Below, one piece after another: positions 24,309 to 32,904 of a DNA stretch of 64,000 nucleotides. The DNA is from Edaphosphingomonas laterariae (lineage in GTDB: Bacteria; Pseudomonadota; Alphaproteobacteria; Sphingomonadales; Sphingomonadaceae). The stretch is from assembly GCF_900188165.1 (NCBI RefSeq), contig NZ_FZOS01000016.1, positions 21,041 through 85,040 on the forward strand. The letters are read 5' to 3'. A program made the position numbers and the translations under genes. Position 1 is the stretch's first letter, and each line of letters begins with the position of its first letter. Under the pieces are notes generated by a model. That model was given only the letters and a program-made list of their open reading frames with translations. It was not told where the DNA came from and did not search any database.

Positions 24309-25405
24309 GCAAATCCGTTCTTGCCGTCGGGCTGATGTCCGGCACCTCGCTGGACGGAATCGATGCCGCGCTGATCGAAACCGATGGCGAAGGGCAGGTG
24401 CGGCCGATCGCGTTTCGCGGCGAACGCTATTCCGAAGCGGCGCGCACCACGCTGAAGGCCGCGACCGAACTGGCGCTGGCCTTCGAAAGCCCGCGCGCCA
24501 ATCCCGAAATCCAGGCGGCCGAGGAACTGGTGACGCGCAGCCACATCTTGGCGGTGCGCAAGCTGCTGATGGACGCGCATATCTCGCCGACGGACGTGGC
24601 CGTGATCGGCTTTCACGGCCAGACGATCGCGCATCGGCCCGATCGCGGCTGGACCTGGCAGATCGGCGACGGCGCGGTGATGGCGGACGCGCTGGGCATT
24701 CCGGTGATCAACGATCTGCGTTCCGCCGACGTGGCGGCGGGCGGGCAGGGCGCGCCGCTGCTGCCGGTCTATCACCGCGCTTTGGTGGCGGACGAGGCCA
24801 AGCCGATCGCGATCCTGAATCTTGGTGGCGTCGGCAATCTTACCTGGATCGGCCGCGAGGGCGAGTTGATCGCCTTCGATACCGGGCCGGCCAACGGCCT
24901 GATCGACGATTGGATGCTGGCGACGACCGGGCAGGCGTTCGACCGCGACGGCGCGCTCGCCGCGACCGGGCGGGTGGAGGAGGCGATCCTCAAGACGATG
25001 CTGGACAATCGCTGGTTCGGTCAGCCGCCGCCCAAGTCGCTCGATCGATCGGATTTCACGATGGCGCCGGTGCGCGGCCTTTCGCCCGCCGATGGCGCCA
25101 CCACACTGACCGCATTCACCGCGATCACCGTTTCCTATGGCCTGAAGCTGTTGCCCGAGGCGCCCCGGCGGCTGATCGTTGCCGGCGGCGGGCGGCATAA
25201 TGCGACGTTGATGGCGATGCTGGCCGAAGCCTGCGGCATCACGCCCGAACCGATCGAGGCGCTTGGCTGGAATGGCGACGCGACCGAGGCGGAGGGCTTC
25301 GCCTACATGGCCGTCCGCGCGCTCGATGGCCGGCCGATCAGCTTCCCCGGCACCACCGGGGCACCGGCGGCGATGACCGGGGGCGTGCTGCACAAGGCGG
25401 CCTGA
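24305..25405 (+). CDS. anmK: Anhydro-N-acetylmuramic acid kinase
   Basis: This 366-residue kinase phosphorylates and opens 1,6-anhydro-MurNAc during peptidoglycan recycling, giving MurNAc-6-phosphate. The N-terminal ATP-binding motif GLMSGTSLDGIDAALIET (residues 9-26) is diagnostic. Further conserved parts are GFHGQTIAHRP, LNLGGVGNLTW, AFDTGPANGLIDDW (with the catalytic Asp) and IVAGGGRHN. The ATG at 24305 overlaps the stop of the preceding gene. No murQ is seen nearby. Identification is firm. Confidence 0.97.
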   Translation: MSKSVLAVGLMSGTSLDGIDAALIETDGEGQVRPIAFRGERYSEAARTTLKAATELALAFESPRANPEIQAAEELVTRSHILAVRKLLMDAHISPTDVAVIGFHGQTIAHRPDRGWTWQIGDGAVMADALGIPVINDLRSADVAAGGQGAPLLPVYHRALVADEAKPIAILNLGGVGNLTWIGREGELIAFDTGPANGLIDDWMLATTGQAFDRDGALAATGRVEEAILKTMLDNRWFGQPPPKSLDRSDFTMAPVRGLSPADGATTLTAFTAITVSYGLKLLPEAPRRLIVAGGGRHNATLMAMLAEACGITPEPIEALGWNGDATEAEGFAYMAVRALDGRPISFPGTTGAPAAMTGGVLHKAA

Positions 25406-25430
25406 ACCGCAGATGCCGGGGGAGTGCGCG

Positions 25431-26225
25431 ATGGCCGTTTCGGAAACACGCACCATAACAACGCCGGATGTTCGCTTTTCGGTTCGGGTGCGGGGCGATG
25501 GGCCCGCCGTGCTGTTCGTCCACGGCTTTGGCGGCGATGCCGCGAGCTGGGAGGCGCTGTGGCAGGCGCTGCCCGCCGGCCGCACCTATATCGCCCCCGA
25601 TCTGCGCGGCTTCGGTCAGTCCGTCGCGACCGGCGATGATGCCTTCAGCCACACGAACGATCTGGCCGCACTGCTCGACGGGCTGGGCATCGAACGGTGC
25701 GATCTTGTCGGCCTGTCGATGGGGGGCGCCATCGCGCTCAACTTCGCGATCCGCTTTCCGCGTCGCGTGCACCGGCTGGCGCTTGTCAGCCCCGCGATGA
25801 CGGCGTGGGAATGGTCGGACGAGTGGCGATCGCTCTGGCACGTGATCACGCGCGCCGCGCGGGCGGGCGACATGGCGGAGGCGAAGCGGCTGTGGGGGCA
25901 GCATCCGCTGTTTGTCAGCACGCGCGAAAGCGCGGCGGCGGCGATGCTGGCGGATGAAATCCTTCGCTTTTCAGGCGTGCAATGGGTGGAGGACCGTCAG
26001 GAAGCGGCGCTGCCGGACGTGGAGCGCCTGCACGAGATCGACCGGCCGATCCTGCTGCTCAGCGGCGGGCGCGACATGGCCGATTTCCGCCTGATCGCCG
26101 ATATTATCGCTGCCAGCGCAGCGCATGTGACGCGGCGGGACCGGGCCGATCTCGGCCATCTCCTCCACATGGAAGATCCGCATTGGTGCGCCGGGCAGCT
26201 GGCGGCGTTCTGGGCCGCCGGCTGA
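25431..26225 (+). CDS. Alpha/beta hydrolase
   Basis: This 264-residue cytoplasmic protein is an alpha/beta-fold hydrolase. The oxyanion region is LFVHGFGGDAASW, the nucleophile elbow GLSMGG puts the serine at residue 96, the acid is likely the Asp in SGGRDMADF (near 214), and the His is in DLGHLLHMED (near 243). This matches the family that includes 3-oxoadipate enol-lactonase and related esterases. The ATG at 25431 follows GGGGGAG; an earlier ATG at 25413 lacks a site. It lies 25 bases after anmK and may be cotranscribed. Substrate is unknown. Confidence 0.88.
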   Translation: MAVSETRTITTPDVRFSVRVRGDGPAVLFVHGFGGDAASWEALWQALPAGRTYIAPDLRGFGQSVATGDDAFSHTNDLAALLDGLGIERCDLVGLSMGGAIALNFAIRFPRRVHRLALVSPAMTAWEWSDEWRSLWHVITRAARAGDMAEAKRLWGQHPLFVSTRESAAAAMLADEILRFSGVQWVEDRQEAALPDVERLHEIDRPILLLSGGRDMADFRLIADIIAASAAHVTRRDRADLGHLLHMEDPHWCAGQLAAFWAAG

Positions 26226-26235
26226 GGCGCTTTCC

Positions 26236-26628
26236 TTATTTCGGCTTTGCGGCGGTCGCCGGCTTGGCCGGGGGCATCCTGCACTGGGGAAGTTTCAGCT
26301 GCGCTAGATCCTTGCACGGGCGCACCTGCACCGATCCGTCCGGGCCGATGAATACGGCCTTGTCGCCGCCGGGATTGCAGCGCGCCGTCCACATCACGAG
26401 ATTCTTGTAGGTCTGCTGCTTCGCGCTCCATTCCACGCGCTTGCAATATTGGCCGGAATCGAGAACCGCGCGGCGCAGCGCGGCGTTGCGCTGTAGGTCG
26501 GTCAACGCGGCCAGCCGATCGCTATAGGGGTTGGCTTGCGGCTTGGGCTGGGCGAGCACGGGGCTGGCCATGGTCGCGGCGATCAGCGCGGCCAGAAGCA
26601 GGCGGGGGGCGGGCATCGATTTCTCCAT
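26236..26628 (-). CDS. Secreted hypothetical protein, 130 aa
   Basis: This protein has a signal peptide (LLLAALIAATMASPVLA, residues ~10-26) and a small mature part with four cysteines (in GQYCKRV, TARCNPG, VRPCKDL and PQCRMP), which may form two disulfides in the periplasm. The end is proline- and alanine-rich (PPAKPATAAKPK). The start may be the ATG at 26628 or the one at 26616. It lies 11 bases after the VWA-protein stop on the same strand, so it may be cotranscribed. I do not recognise the family. Confidence 0.75.
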   Translation of the reverse strand: MEKSMPAPRLLLAALIAATMASPVLAQPKPQANPYSDRLAALTDLQRNAALRRAVLDSGQYCKRVEWSAKQQTYKNLVMWTARCNPGGDKAVFIGPDGSVQVRPCKDLAQLKLPQCRMPPAKPATAAKPK

Positions 26629-26639
26629 CGGGAAAGGGC

Positions 26640-27818
26640 TCAGACCTTGCGGCTCAGCGTGCGCATCGCATCGTCCAGCCCGTCCAGGGTGAGCGGATAC
26701 ATGCGTTCATTCATCAGTTCGCGGATCAGCCGGGTCGACTGCGAATAGCCCCAATGCTCCTCCGGCGTCGGGTTCAGCCAGGCCGCCGCCGGATAGGTGT
26801 TGGTGATGCGCTGCATCCACACATAGCCGGGTTCGTCATTATGATGTTCCACCGATCCGCCGGGATGGGTGATCTCATAAGGGCTCATCGCCGCATCGCC
26901 GACAAAGACGAGCTTATAGTCGTGCCCATATTTGTGCAGGATATCCCAGGTGGGCGTGCGTTCGGCGAAGCGACGGCGATTATCCTGCCACACGCCTTCG
27001 TAGAGGCAGTTGTGGAAATAGAAGAATTCGAGATTCTTGAACTCCGCCGTGGCGGCTGAAAACAGCTCCTCGCACAGCTTGATATATGGGTCCATCGACC
27101 CGCCGACATCGAGGAACAGCAGCAGCTTCACCGCATTGTGCCGTTCGGGCCGCATCTGCACGTCCAGCCAGCCCTTCCGCGCGGTGCCGTTGATCGTGGC
27201 GTCGATATCCAGTTCGTCGGCCGCCCCTTCGCGGGCGAAGCGGCGCAGCCGGCGCAGCGCGACCTTGATGTTGCGCGTGCCCAGTTCCCTGGTGGAATCG
27301 AGATTACGGAATTCGCGCTTGTCCCACACCTTCACCGCGCGCTTGTGCCGGCTTTCGCCGCCGATCCGTACGCCTTCGGGATTGTAGCCGCTATTGCCGA
27401 AGGGCGATGTGCCGCCGGTGCCGATCCACTTGTTGCCGCCCTGGTGTCGGCCCTGCTGTTCTTCGAGACGCTTCTTCAGCGTCGCCATGATTTCCTCCCA
27501 CGATCCGAGCGATTTGATCTCCTCCATCTGCTCGGGCGTCAGGTACAGCTCGGCCACCTTGCGCAGCCATTCCTCGGGCAGTTCGGCCTCGGCCGTGCCA
27601 TAGCTGCCCTCGATTCCCTTGAAGACCTTGGCGAACACCTGGTCGAACCGATCGAGCAGCCCTTCGTCCTTCACGAAGATCGCGCGGGAGAGATAATAGA
27701 ACTCCTCTGGCCGCCGTTCGATCACGTCGCGGTCCAGCGCTTCCAGCAACACCAGATGCTCCTTGATGGAGGCGGGGATGCCGGCGCTGCGCAGCTCATC
27801 GAGGAAGGAAAGGAACAT
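26640..27818 (-). CDS. VWA-domain CoxE-like protein
   Basis: This 392-residue protein resembles the CoxE/YehP group of von Willebrand A proteins. The N-terminal half is helical (LDELRSAGIPASIKEHLVLL). The VWA domain starts near residue 230 with LLLFLDVGGSMDPY; the metal-site motif reads DxGxS, where Gly replaces the usual first Ser. Later residues FFYFHNCLYEGVW and LVFVGDAAMSPYE are typical of the group. The ATG at 27818 opens MFLSFLDELRSAG, the usual start. Such proteins normally work with a MoxR-type AAA+ ATPase in enzyme maturation, but no MoxR gene is in sight here. Confidence 0.88.
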   Translation of the reverse strand: MFLSFLDELRSAGIPASIKEHLVLLEALDRDVIERRPEEFYYLSRAIFVKDEGLLDRFDQVFAKVFKGIEGSYGTAEAELPEEWLRKVAELYLTPEQMEEIKSLGSWEEIMATLKKRLEEQQGRHQGGNKWIGTGGTSPFGNSGYNPEGVRIGGESRHKRAVKVWDKREFRNLDSTRELGTRNIKVALRRLRRFAREGAADELDIDATINGTARKGWLDVQMRPERHNAVKLLLFLDVGGSMDPYIKLCEELFSAATAEFKNLEFFYFHNCLYEGVWQDNRRRFAERTPTWDILHKYGHDYKLVFVGDAAMSPYEITHPGGSVEHHNDEPGYVWMQRITNTYPAAAWLNPTPEEHWGYSQSTRLIRELMNERMYPLTLDGLDDAMRTLSRKV

Positions 27819-27960
27819 GGGGCCTAGCCTTGCCGTGGCGGCGGGCGATGGACAAGCGAAACCCGCATCGGCCTTCACCATGGATTTACCATCGCCGCGC
27901 ATAGATTGTTGCATTGCGTCAATGATCGTTCATTGTGGCGATGGGGGGAGTAAGCCACTG

Positions 27961-29346
27961 GTGATATTGGGAACGGACGAGCATTTGGCGCGGCTGGGCG
28001 AGCAGTGCGGCGATTTCGCGTTGCAATGCAGCGACGTCGCCGGTTTCGTTTCCCAGGTGAACCAGCGGATCGAGGACGATCATGGCCGGCTGGAAACGCT
28101 GCGCGACAGCGTGGCGCGGCTCTCGATGCTGCAGGGCGAGGCGCACGACGCCGCGACCGAGATCCGCGAGGTGGCCGAACGCGCGACCGGCCTGATCAGC
28201 GACAGCCATGGTGCGGTGATCGACGCGCTGGGCGAAATCGGCGGGCTGATCGACGATGTCGTCCGCATCGGTGACGAACTGGCGGGCTTCACCCAGGCGA
28301 TCGAGCATGTCGCGGCGGTATCCGGCAAGCTCGACGCGATCGCGCGGCAGACCGGCATTCTGGCGATCAACGCGACGATCGAAGCGGCGCGGGCAGGGGA
28401 GTCGGCCAGTGGCTTCGCCGCCGTCGCGGGCGAGGTGAAACGGCTCGCCGGCAGCGCGCGGGAAGCGACGGCCAGCGTGCGCGGCAGCATCGAACGGCTG
28501 GATCGCAGCGCCTGGCGGGTGATCGGCGACATGCAGGCGAGTGCGGAACGCGGCCGCGCGGCGCGCAGCCGGGCGGGCGAGATCAGCGGTACGCTGGAGA
28601 GGATCGCGGCGCTCGTCACCCAGTTCGACCAGCAATCGGCGGCGATTGCCCGCGCGGGCGAGGATGTGACGCGCCACGTGGCGACGCTGGACGACGGCCT
28701 TGGCGCCTTCCTGATGCGTGGCACCGAAAACGCGGCCGAGCTTGCGCGCACCCGCCAGCGGCTGGACGACCTGGAATCAGCTTCGAACCGGATGCTCGAT
28801 CAGGTGGCGCATAGTGGCATCGCGACGCCGGACCGGCGCTTCATCGATCTGGCGCTGGACGAAGCGGCGCATGCCGGCCGGCTGATCGCGGACGCGCTGG
28901 CTGCCGGGCGGCTGGCGGAAGCGGACCTGTTCGACACCGGCTATCGCGCCGTGCCGGACAGCGATCCACCGCAATTCCTCACCGGCTTCGTGCCCTTCGC
29001 CGATCGCGAGCTGCGGCCGCTGCTGGACGCCGCCACGGCCCGCGATCCCGCGATCGTCGGCTGCTGCCTGATCGATCGCAACGGCCACCTGCCCACCCAT
29101 ATCAGCGCGCGCTCCGAACCACAGCGGCCGGGCGATCGCATCTGGAATGCGGAACATGCCCGCAACCGCCAGATCTTCATGGACCGCCAGACCCGTGACG
29201 CGCTCGACCGCGAGGGCGACTGGTTTCTCTATACCTATCGCCAGGATCTTGGCGAAGGCCGCTACCGCCCCTTGCGCAGCGTGTTCGTGCCGCTGGTCTT
29301 CGCAGGCCGGCGCTGGGGCTGTTATGAACTGGGCTATCTGATCTAG
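27961..29346 (+). CDS. Soluble methyl-accepting chemotaxis-type protein with C-terminal sensor domain
   Basis: This protein of about 461 residues has no membrane helix. The receptor hairpin is clear at about residues 125-167: LDAIARQTGILAINATIEAA, then RAGESASGFAAVAGEVKRLA. Long heptad-rich helices flank it. The C-terminal ~170 residues form a separate domain with GHLPTHISARSEPQRPGD and NRQIFMDRQTRDAL, ending GRRWGCYELGYLI, a pattern I know from the C-terminal sensory part of some soluble chemoreceptors. The GTG at 27961 is chosen for a GGGGGAG site 10 bases upstream; an ATG at 27922 without such a site is the alternative. No che gene is adjacent, though a CheR gene lies at 58.7 kb. Confidence 0.85.
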   Translation: MILGTDEHLARLGEQCGDFALQCSDVAGFVSQVNQRIEDDHGRLETLRDSVARLSMLQGEAHDAATEIREVAERATGLISDSHGAVIDALGEIGGLIDDVVRIGDELAGFTQAIEHVAAVSGKLDAIARQTGILAINATIEAARAGESASGFAAVAGEVKRLAGSAREATASVRGSIERLDRSAWRVIGDMQASAERGRAARSRAGEISGTLERIAALVTQFDQQSAAIARAGEDVTRHVATLDDGLGAFLMRGTENAAELARTRQRLDDLESASNRMLDQVAHSGIATPDRRFIDLALDEAAHAGRLIADALAAGRLAEADLFDTGYRAVPDSDPPQFLTGFVPFADRELRPLLDAATARDPAIVGCCLIDRNGHLPTHISARSEPQRPGDRIWNAEHARNRQIFMDRQTRDALDREGDWFLYTYRQDLGEGRYRPLRSVFVPLVFAGRRWGCYELGYLI

Positions 29347-29415
29347 CGGACCTTGCCGGTCAGGGCGATTGGTCGCATGTCCGAAATGTACGATATAGCA
29401 GAGCTTTAGCGCGTT

Positions 29416-30057
29416 TTATTCGATGCAATCGGTCCGAACGCCACGCGCACGCGCGACGCCGTTCAGCACGATCTCGCTGATCGCGTCCACCACATCCTCG
29501 TCCGAGGCGGCGGTGCTGACGAGCATGCGGAACATCACCGCGCCCACGGCGATGTCGAACAGGGCGTCGGCGTCGATCGTGTCGCGCACCATGCCCAGCG
29601 CCTTGCCCCTGGCGATCACGGTGCGCAGGTCGGCCCGGGCCTGATCTTCCAGCGGGATGTGGAGTTCCTCGCGCAGCGCGGGTTCGCGCTGATAGGCCAC
29701 GATCATGCCGATCGCCGCCGCGCCGATATCGGGCTGGCCATAACGATCGTGGAGCTGGCGGACGAGCGCGCGGACCTGCCCCTCTATGCCTTCGCTGGCG
29801 ATCACGTCGGGCAGATGACCGCCGCCGCCATTGGCGATCTCGCTGGTGAGATGCGCCTTGGACGGCCAGCGCCGATAGATGGAGACGCGCGATATGCCCG
29901 TCGCCTGGGCGATCGCCTCGAAGCTCAGCGCATCGAAGCCGCGCGTGGCGAGGATGTGGCGCGCGGCATCCAGGATCGCCGCGTCGGCGCGCGCGTCGCG
30001 CGGGCGGCCGCGCGCGCGCGGTTCGCCGCCATCGTCGGAAGGGGAGGCCGTCGCCAT
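29416..30057 (-). CDS. TetR/AcrR-family transcriptional regulator
   Basis: This 213-residue repressor has a TetR helix-turn-helix at about residues 30-70, with FEAIAQATGISRVSIYRRWPSKAHL. The C-terminal ligand domain (VRALVRQLHDRYGQPDIGAAA onward) resembles the TetR_C_16-type group. It lies 57 bases downstream of the LLM oxidoreductase on the same strand and probably shares its transcript. A likely operator dyad lies in the divergent promoter region at 31327-31339, so it may control both the LLM and the dehydrogenase operons. Effector is unknown. Confidence 0.9.
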   Translation of the reverse strand: MATASPSDDGGEPRARGRPRDARADAAILDAARHILATRGFDALSFEAIAQATGISRVSIYRRWPSKAHLTSEIANGGGGHLPDVIASEGIEGQVRALVRQLHDRYGQPDIGAAAIGMIVAYQREPALREELHIPLEDQARADLRTVIARGKALGMVRDTIDADALFDIAVGAVMFRMLVSTAASDEDVVDAISEIVLNGVARARGVRTDCIE

Positions 30058-30114
30058 GGCGCCAGCCCTAGCCCCGTCCGGCGGGTGGAGGCAAATCCGG
30101 TGGCAGGCGCCGGG

Positions 30115-31278
30115 TCAGGCCGCCTTCTCCCCGGCGGCGCTGTCCGCCGCATGCTTGGCGAAGGCCTTCTGGTTCGCGGTCATGATCGTTTCGATGAAAC
30201 CGTCGCGCTGTTCGCGGCACCAGTCGAAGCTCCTGGTCCGCGCGACATTGTCGCCATTCACCTCGGGCAGAACATAGCGCGCGAACATTTCGAGCGAGCG
30301 CTTGAGATCGGCCGGCGCCGCCCAGTTCTTTTCCAGCAGCAGCAGGCAGCCGAAATCGGGCACCTTCTGTTCGAGCCGGCGGATCTGGGCGACGGCATCG
30401 TCGGGGGTGCCGACCACGATTTCCTGCCGTTCGATCAGGTCTTCGAGCGTGTGGTGCGCGGGGGAATCGGGCAGCTGTTCGGACTGGTTCTTGATGTAGC
30501 GCAGATAGCGTTCATAGCCGGCGCGCACCTGATCCATCGCCTTGTCGCGGGTTTCGGCGATGTGCATTTCGGTCGCGCAGCGGATGCGCGCGGGCGACAT
30601 CGTGCGGCCCAGCTTGGCCGAGCTTTCCTGCGCGATCTTCCAGTTGGTCGAAAGCGCGTCGAAGCCCTGATACATGGTCGATGCAAGGCACAGCATGCCC
30701 GCATCATATTTCGCCGCCAGCGTGCCGCCATTGGGCGAGAAGGTGGAAGCGACGCACAGTTCGAGATCGCGATTATAGGGTAGGAGCTGGCAGTGCGCCT
30801 CGCGCAGATCGTACCAGCTCGATTTCTGCGTCACCCATTCGCCGGCGAGCAGGCGGGTGATCAGATCCAGCCCCTCGTCCAGCTTGCCGCGCGATTCCAC
30901 CGCATCGAGGCCGAGCATGTGGGCGTCGGACACCAGCAGGCCGGGGCCGGCGCCGAAGATCAGGCGGCCATAGGTCAGATGGTCGAGCTGGGCGATGCGG
31001 TTCGCCGTCATCAGCGGGTTGTGATAGGGCAGCGAAACCACGCCGGTGCCGAGCTTGATCCGCTTGGTCCGCTGCGCGGCCGCCGCGATCATCAGTTCGG
31101 GCGACGCCGACAGCTCGTAACCGCCGCTGTGATGTTCGCCGTACCAGATTTCCTCGAAGCCGAGATTCTCGATGTCGACCGCGAGCTGCAGGTCGCGCTC
31201 CAGCGCCAAGGTCGGGCTTTCGTCCAGCGGGTGGAAGGGCGCCAGGAACACGCCGGCCCTCAGCTTCACCTTACGCAT
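30115..31278 (-). CDS. LLM-class flavin-dependent monooxygenase
   Basis: This 387-residue protein is a luciferase-like monooxygenase of the limonene or alkanal type. It starts with KLRAGVFLAPFHPLDESPTLAL, then shows WYGEHHSGGYELSASPELMIAAAAQRT and KLGTGVVSLPYHNPLMTANRIAQLDHLTYGR, which are conserved in the family. RLIFGAGPGLLVSDAHMLG follows. Such enzymes use reduced FMN from a separate reductase, and one is encoded at 35.4 kb but not adjacent. It is divergent from an MDR dehydrogenase, cupin and MFS operon. Monooxygenation of a small hydrophobic compound is likely; the substrate is not known. Confidence 0.92.
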   Translation of the reverse strand: MRKVKLRAGVFLAPFHPLDESPTLALERDLQLAVDIENLGFEEIWYGEHHSGGYELSASPELMIAAAAQRTKRIKLGTGVVSLPYHNPLMTANRIAQLDHLTYGRLIFGAGPGLLVSDAHMLGLDAVESRGKLDEGLDLITRLLAGEWVTQKSSWYDLREAHCQLLPYNRDLELCVASTFSPNGGTLAAKYDAGMLCLASTMYQGFDALSTNWKIAQESSAKLGRTMSPARIRCATEMHIAETRDKAMDQVRAGYERYLRYIKNQSEQLPDSPAHHTLEDLIERQEIVVGTPDDAVAQIRRLEQKVPDFGCLLLLEKNWAAPADLKRSLEMFARYVLPEVNGDNVARTRSFDWCREQRDGFIETIMTANQKAFAKHAADSAAGEKAA

Positions 31279-31326
31279 CGTCTCTCCTCCGGTTTTTCTT
31301 GATTCGGTTTCACGATATTATTTACG

Positions 31327-31339
31327 TTACATACTGTAA
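31327..31339. promoter_or_regulatory. Operator dyad between the LLM and MDR operons
   Basis: TTACA-TAC-TGTAA is a perfect 5+3+5 palindrome inside a wider dyad TATTTAC (31319-31325) / GTAAATA (31336-31342). The surrounding ~40 bases are AT-rich against a GC-rich background. It lies midway between divergent starts at 31278 and 31427 and fits a TetR-type site, with the TetR gene at 29416-30057 the obvious candidate. Confidence 0.6.
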
Positions 31340-31426
31340 ATATAATTTGCCGAAGCTTGAAAATCGTGGAATCCTTCGCCCCGATACCGATCCTGCGGCA
31401 CAGCGGGACGAGCGAGGAGAGAGCCC

Positions 31427-32461
31427 TTGAAGGCAGCCAATTATGTCGATCCCGGCAAGATCGAGATGCGCGTCGATGCGACGCGCCCCGTGCCCGCGCC
31501 AGGCGAGGTTCTGGTCGCGGTCGAGGCTTGCGGCATCTGCGGATCGGACCTCCACATGTATCGCAACAACACGTCGCGCGATCACCTCGCCCGCAAGACG
31601 CCCGAAGGCTATGAGGTGCCCGGCCACGAATTTGCCGGCCGCATCGCCGAACTGGGCGAAGGGGTGACAGGCTGGGCCGTGGGCGAACGCGTGGTCGGCG
31701 TCACCGGCTTCGGCGGCGGCATGGCCGATTATGTGACGGTGCCGGTCAATCCCTTTCAGCTGGTGCGGATGCCGGACGGGGTGAGCTTCGTCGAGGCGGC
31801 GACGACCGAGCCGATGGCCGATGGCCTGCAGATGGTGCGCAAGGCAGAGATCCGGCCGGGCGAGAATGTCGTCGTCTTCGGCGTCGGCATCATCGGCCTC
31901 GGCGTCATTCAGGCGATCCGCGCGCAGGCGATCGACGCGGGCCGCATCGTCGCGATCGACGTGCAGCAGGCGCGGCTGGAAAAGGCGTTGGAAATCGGCG
32001 CGACCGATGTGGTCAATGCCCGCGATGGCGATGTGTTCGCGGCGGTGGCGGCGATCTGCGGGCGCGAGGAAAGCTATCGCGGCGTTTCGGCAAACGTGCC
32101 GGTGATCTTCGATTGCGCGGGCTATATCGCCCACATGTCCGGGCCACCGCCGCTCGAAACCGCGCTCCGGCTCGTCTCGCTCACTGGCGGGCGGATCATC
32201 TGCTTCGGCGCGTTCGAAGGGCCGATGACGATCGACATGATGCCGATCATCCACAAGGAGCCGGTGATCATGGGATCGAACGGCTACGCGCCCGAGGAGC
32301 TGGTTCAGGCGCTGGAACTGATGCGGGACGGCAAGGTCGATCGCAACACTTTGATCTCCCACAGCTATCCGCTCGATGCGATTTCCGATGCGTTCGAAAT
32401 GCAATGCCAGCCCCAGGCGGTGAAGGTGATGCTCGACATTCGCGAACAGGTGGCGGCGTGA
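31427..32461 (+). CDS. Zinc-dependent medium-chain alcohol dehydrogenase (MDR)
   Basis: This 344-residue dehydrogenase uses NAD(P)+ to oxidise an alcohol. The catalytic zinc ligands are C38 in CGICGSD and H67 with E68 in PGHEFAGRIAELGEGV. The Rossmann motif is GVGIIGLGVIQAIRA near residues 151-165. The four-cysteine structural zinc loop, normally after the GHE motif, is absent. The start is a TTG at 31427 with a GAGGAGAG site 5-6 bases upstream; no ATG is available in a suitable place. It heads an operon with a cupin and an MFS gene joined by four-base overlaps. The threonine dehydrogenase or sorbitol dehydrogenase branch is possible; substrate open. Confidence 0.9.
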   Translation: MKAANYVDPGKIEMRVDATRPVPAPGEVLVAVEACGICGSDLHMYRNNTSRDHLARKTPEGYEVPGHEFAGRIAELGEGVTGWAVGERVVGVTGFGGGMADYVTVPVNPFQLVRMPDGVSFVEAATTEPMADGLQMVRKAEIRPGENVVVFGVGIIGLGVIQAIRAQAIDAGRIVAIDVQQARLEKALEIGATDVVNARDGDVFAAVAAICGREESYRGVSANVPVIFDCAGYIAHMSGPPPLETALRLVSLTGGRIICFGAFEGPMTIDMMPIIHKEPVIMGSNGYAPEELVQALELMRDGKVDRNTLISHSYPLDAISDAFEMQCQPQAVKVMLDIREQVAA

Positions 32462-32904
32462 AGCGCATCGTCACCACCGAAGGCGCGGACGGGCGTTCGC
32501 GCATTCTGGTCGAAGCCGATGTGCCGCCCTTTGGGCTCGTCTGGGAATCGGATCCCGCCAACTGGCTGGGCAGCGAGCCGGACGGCAGCCGGGATACGCT
32601 GGAATTCCGGCCCGGCGGCCTTTCCGCCCGCCATATCGAAATTCCCCCCGATGCCGTGATGGCCGAATATTTGAAGCAGGGCATTCCCGGCCTTGATGCC
32701 AACGGTTTCCACCGTACCCCGACGCTCGATTATCTCATCCTGCTCGAAGGGCGGTTGGTGCTCGAACTCGATGAAGGCCGGGCCGAACTGAAGGCCGGCG
32801 ATGTCGTCGTCCAGCGCGGCACCAACCATGCCTGGCGCAACCCGGAAGCCACGCCGGCGCGTTGCCTAGCCATCATGCATTGCCGGCCGGAGACCGCGGC
32901 GTGA
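32458..32904 (+). CDS. Cupin-domain protein
   Basis: This 148-residue protein has one cupin barrel: HRTPTLDYLILLEGRLVLELDEG (residues ~83-105) is cupin motif 1 with a weak metal pattern, and LKAGDVVVQRGTNHAWRNPE carries motif 2 with a single His. It starts with GTG at 32458, overlapping the stop of the dehydrogenase (GTGA), so the two are translationally coupled. Cupins of this form often sit in catabolic operons of sphingomonads as small isomerase-like or unknown proteins. I cannot assign a reaction. Confidence 0.85.
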   Translation: MKRIVTTEGADGRSRILVEADVPPFGLVWESDPANWLGSEPDGSRDTLEFRPGGLSARHIEIPPDAVMAEYLKQGIPGLDANGFHRTPTLDYLILLEGRLVLELDEGRAELKAGDVVVQRGTNHAWRNPEATPARCLAIMHCRPETAA

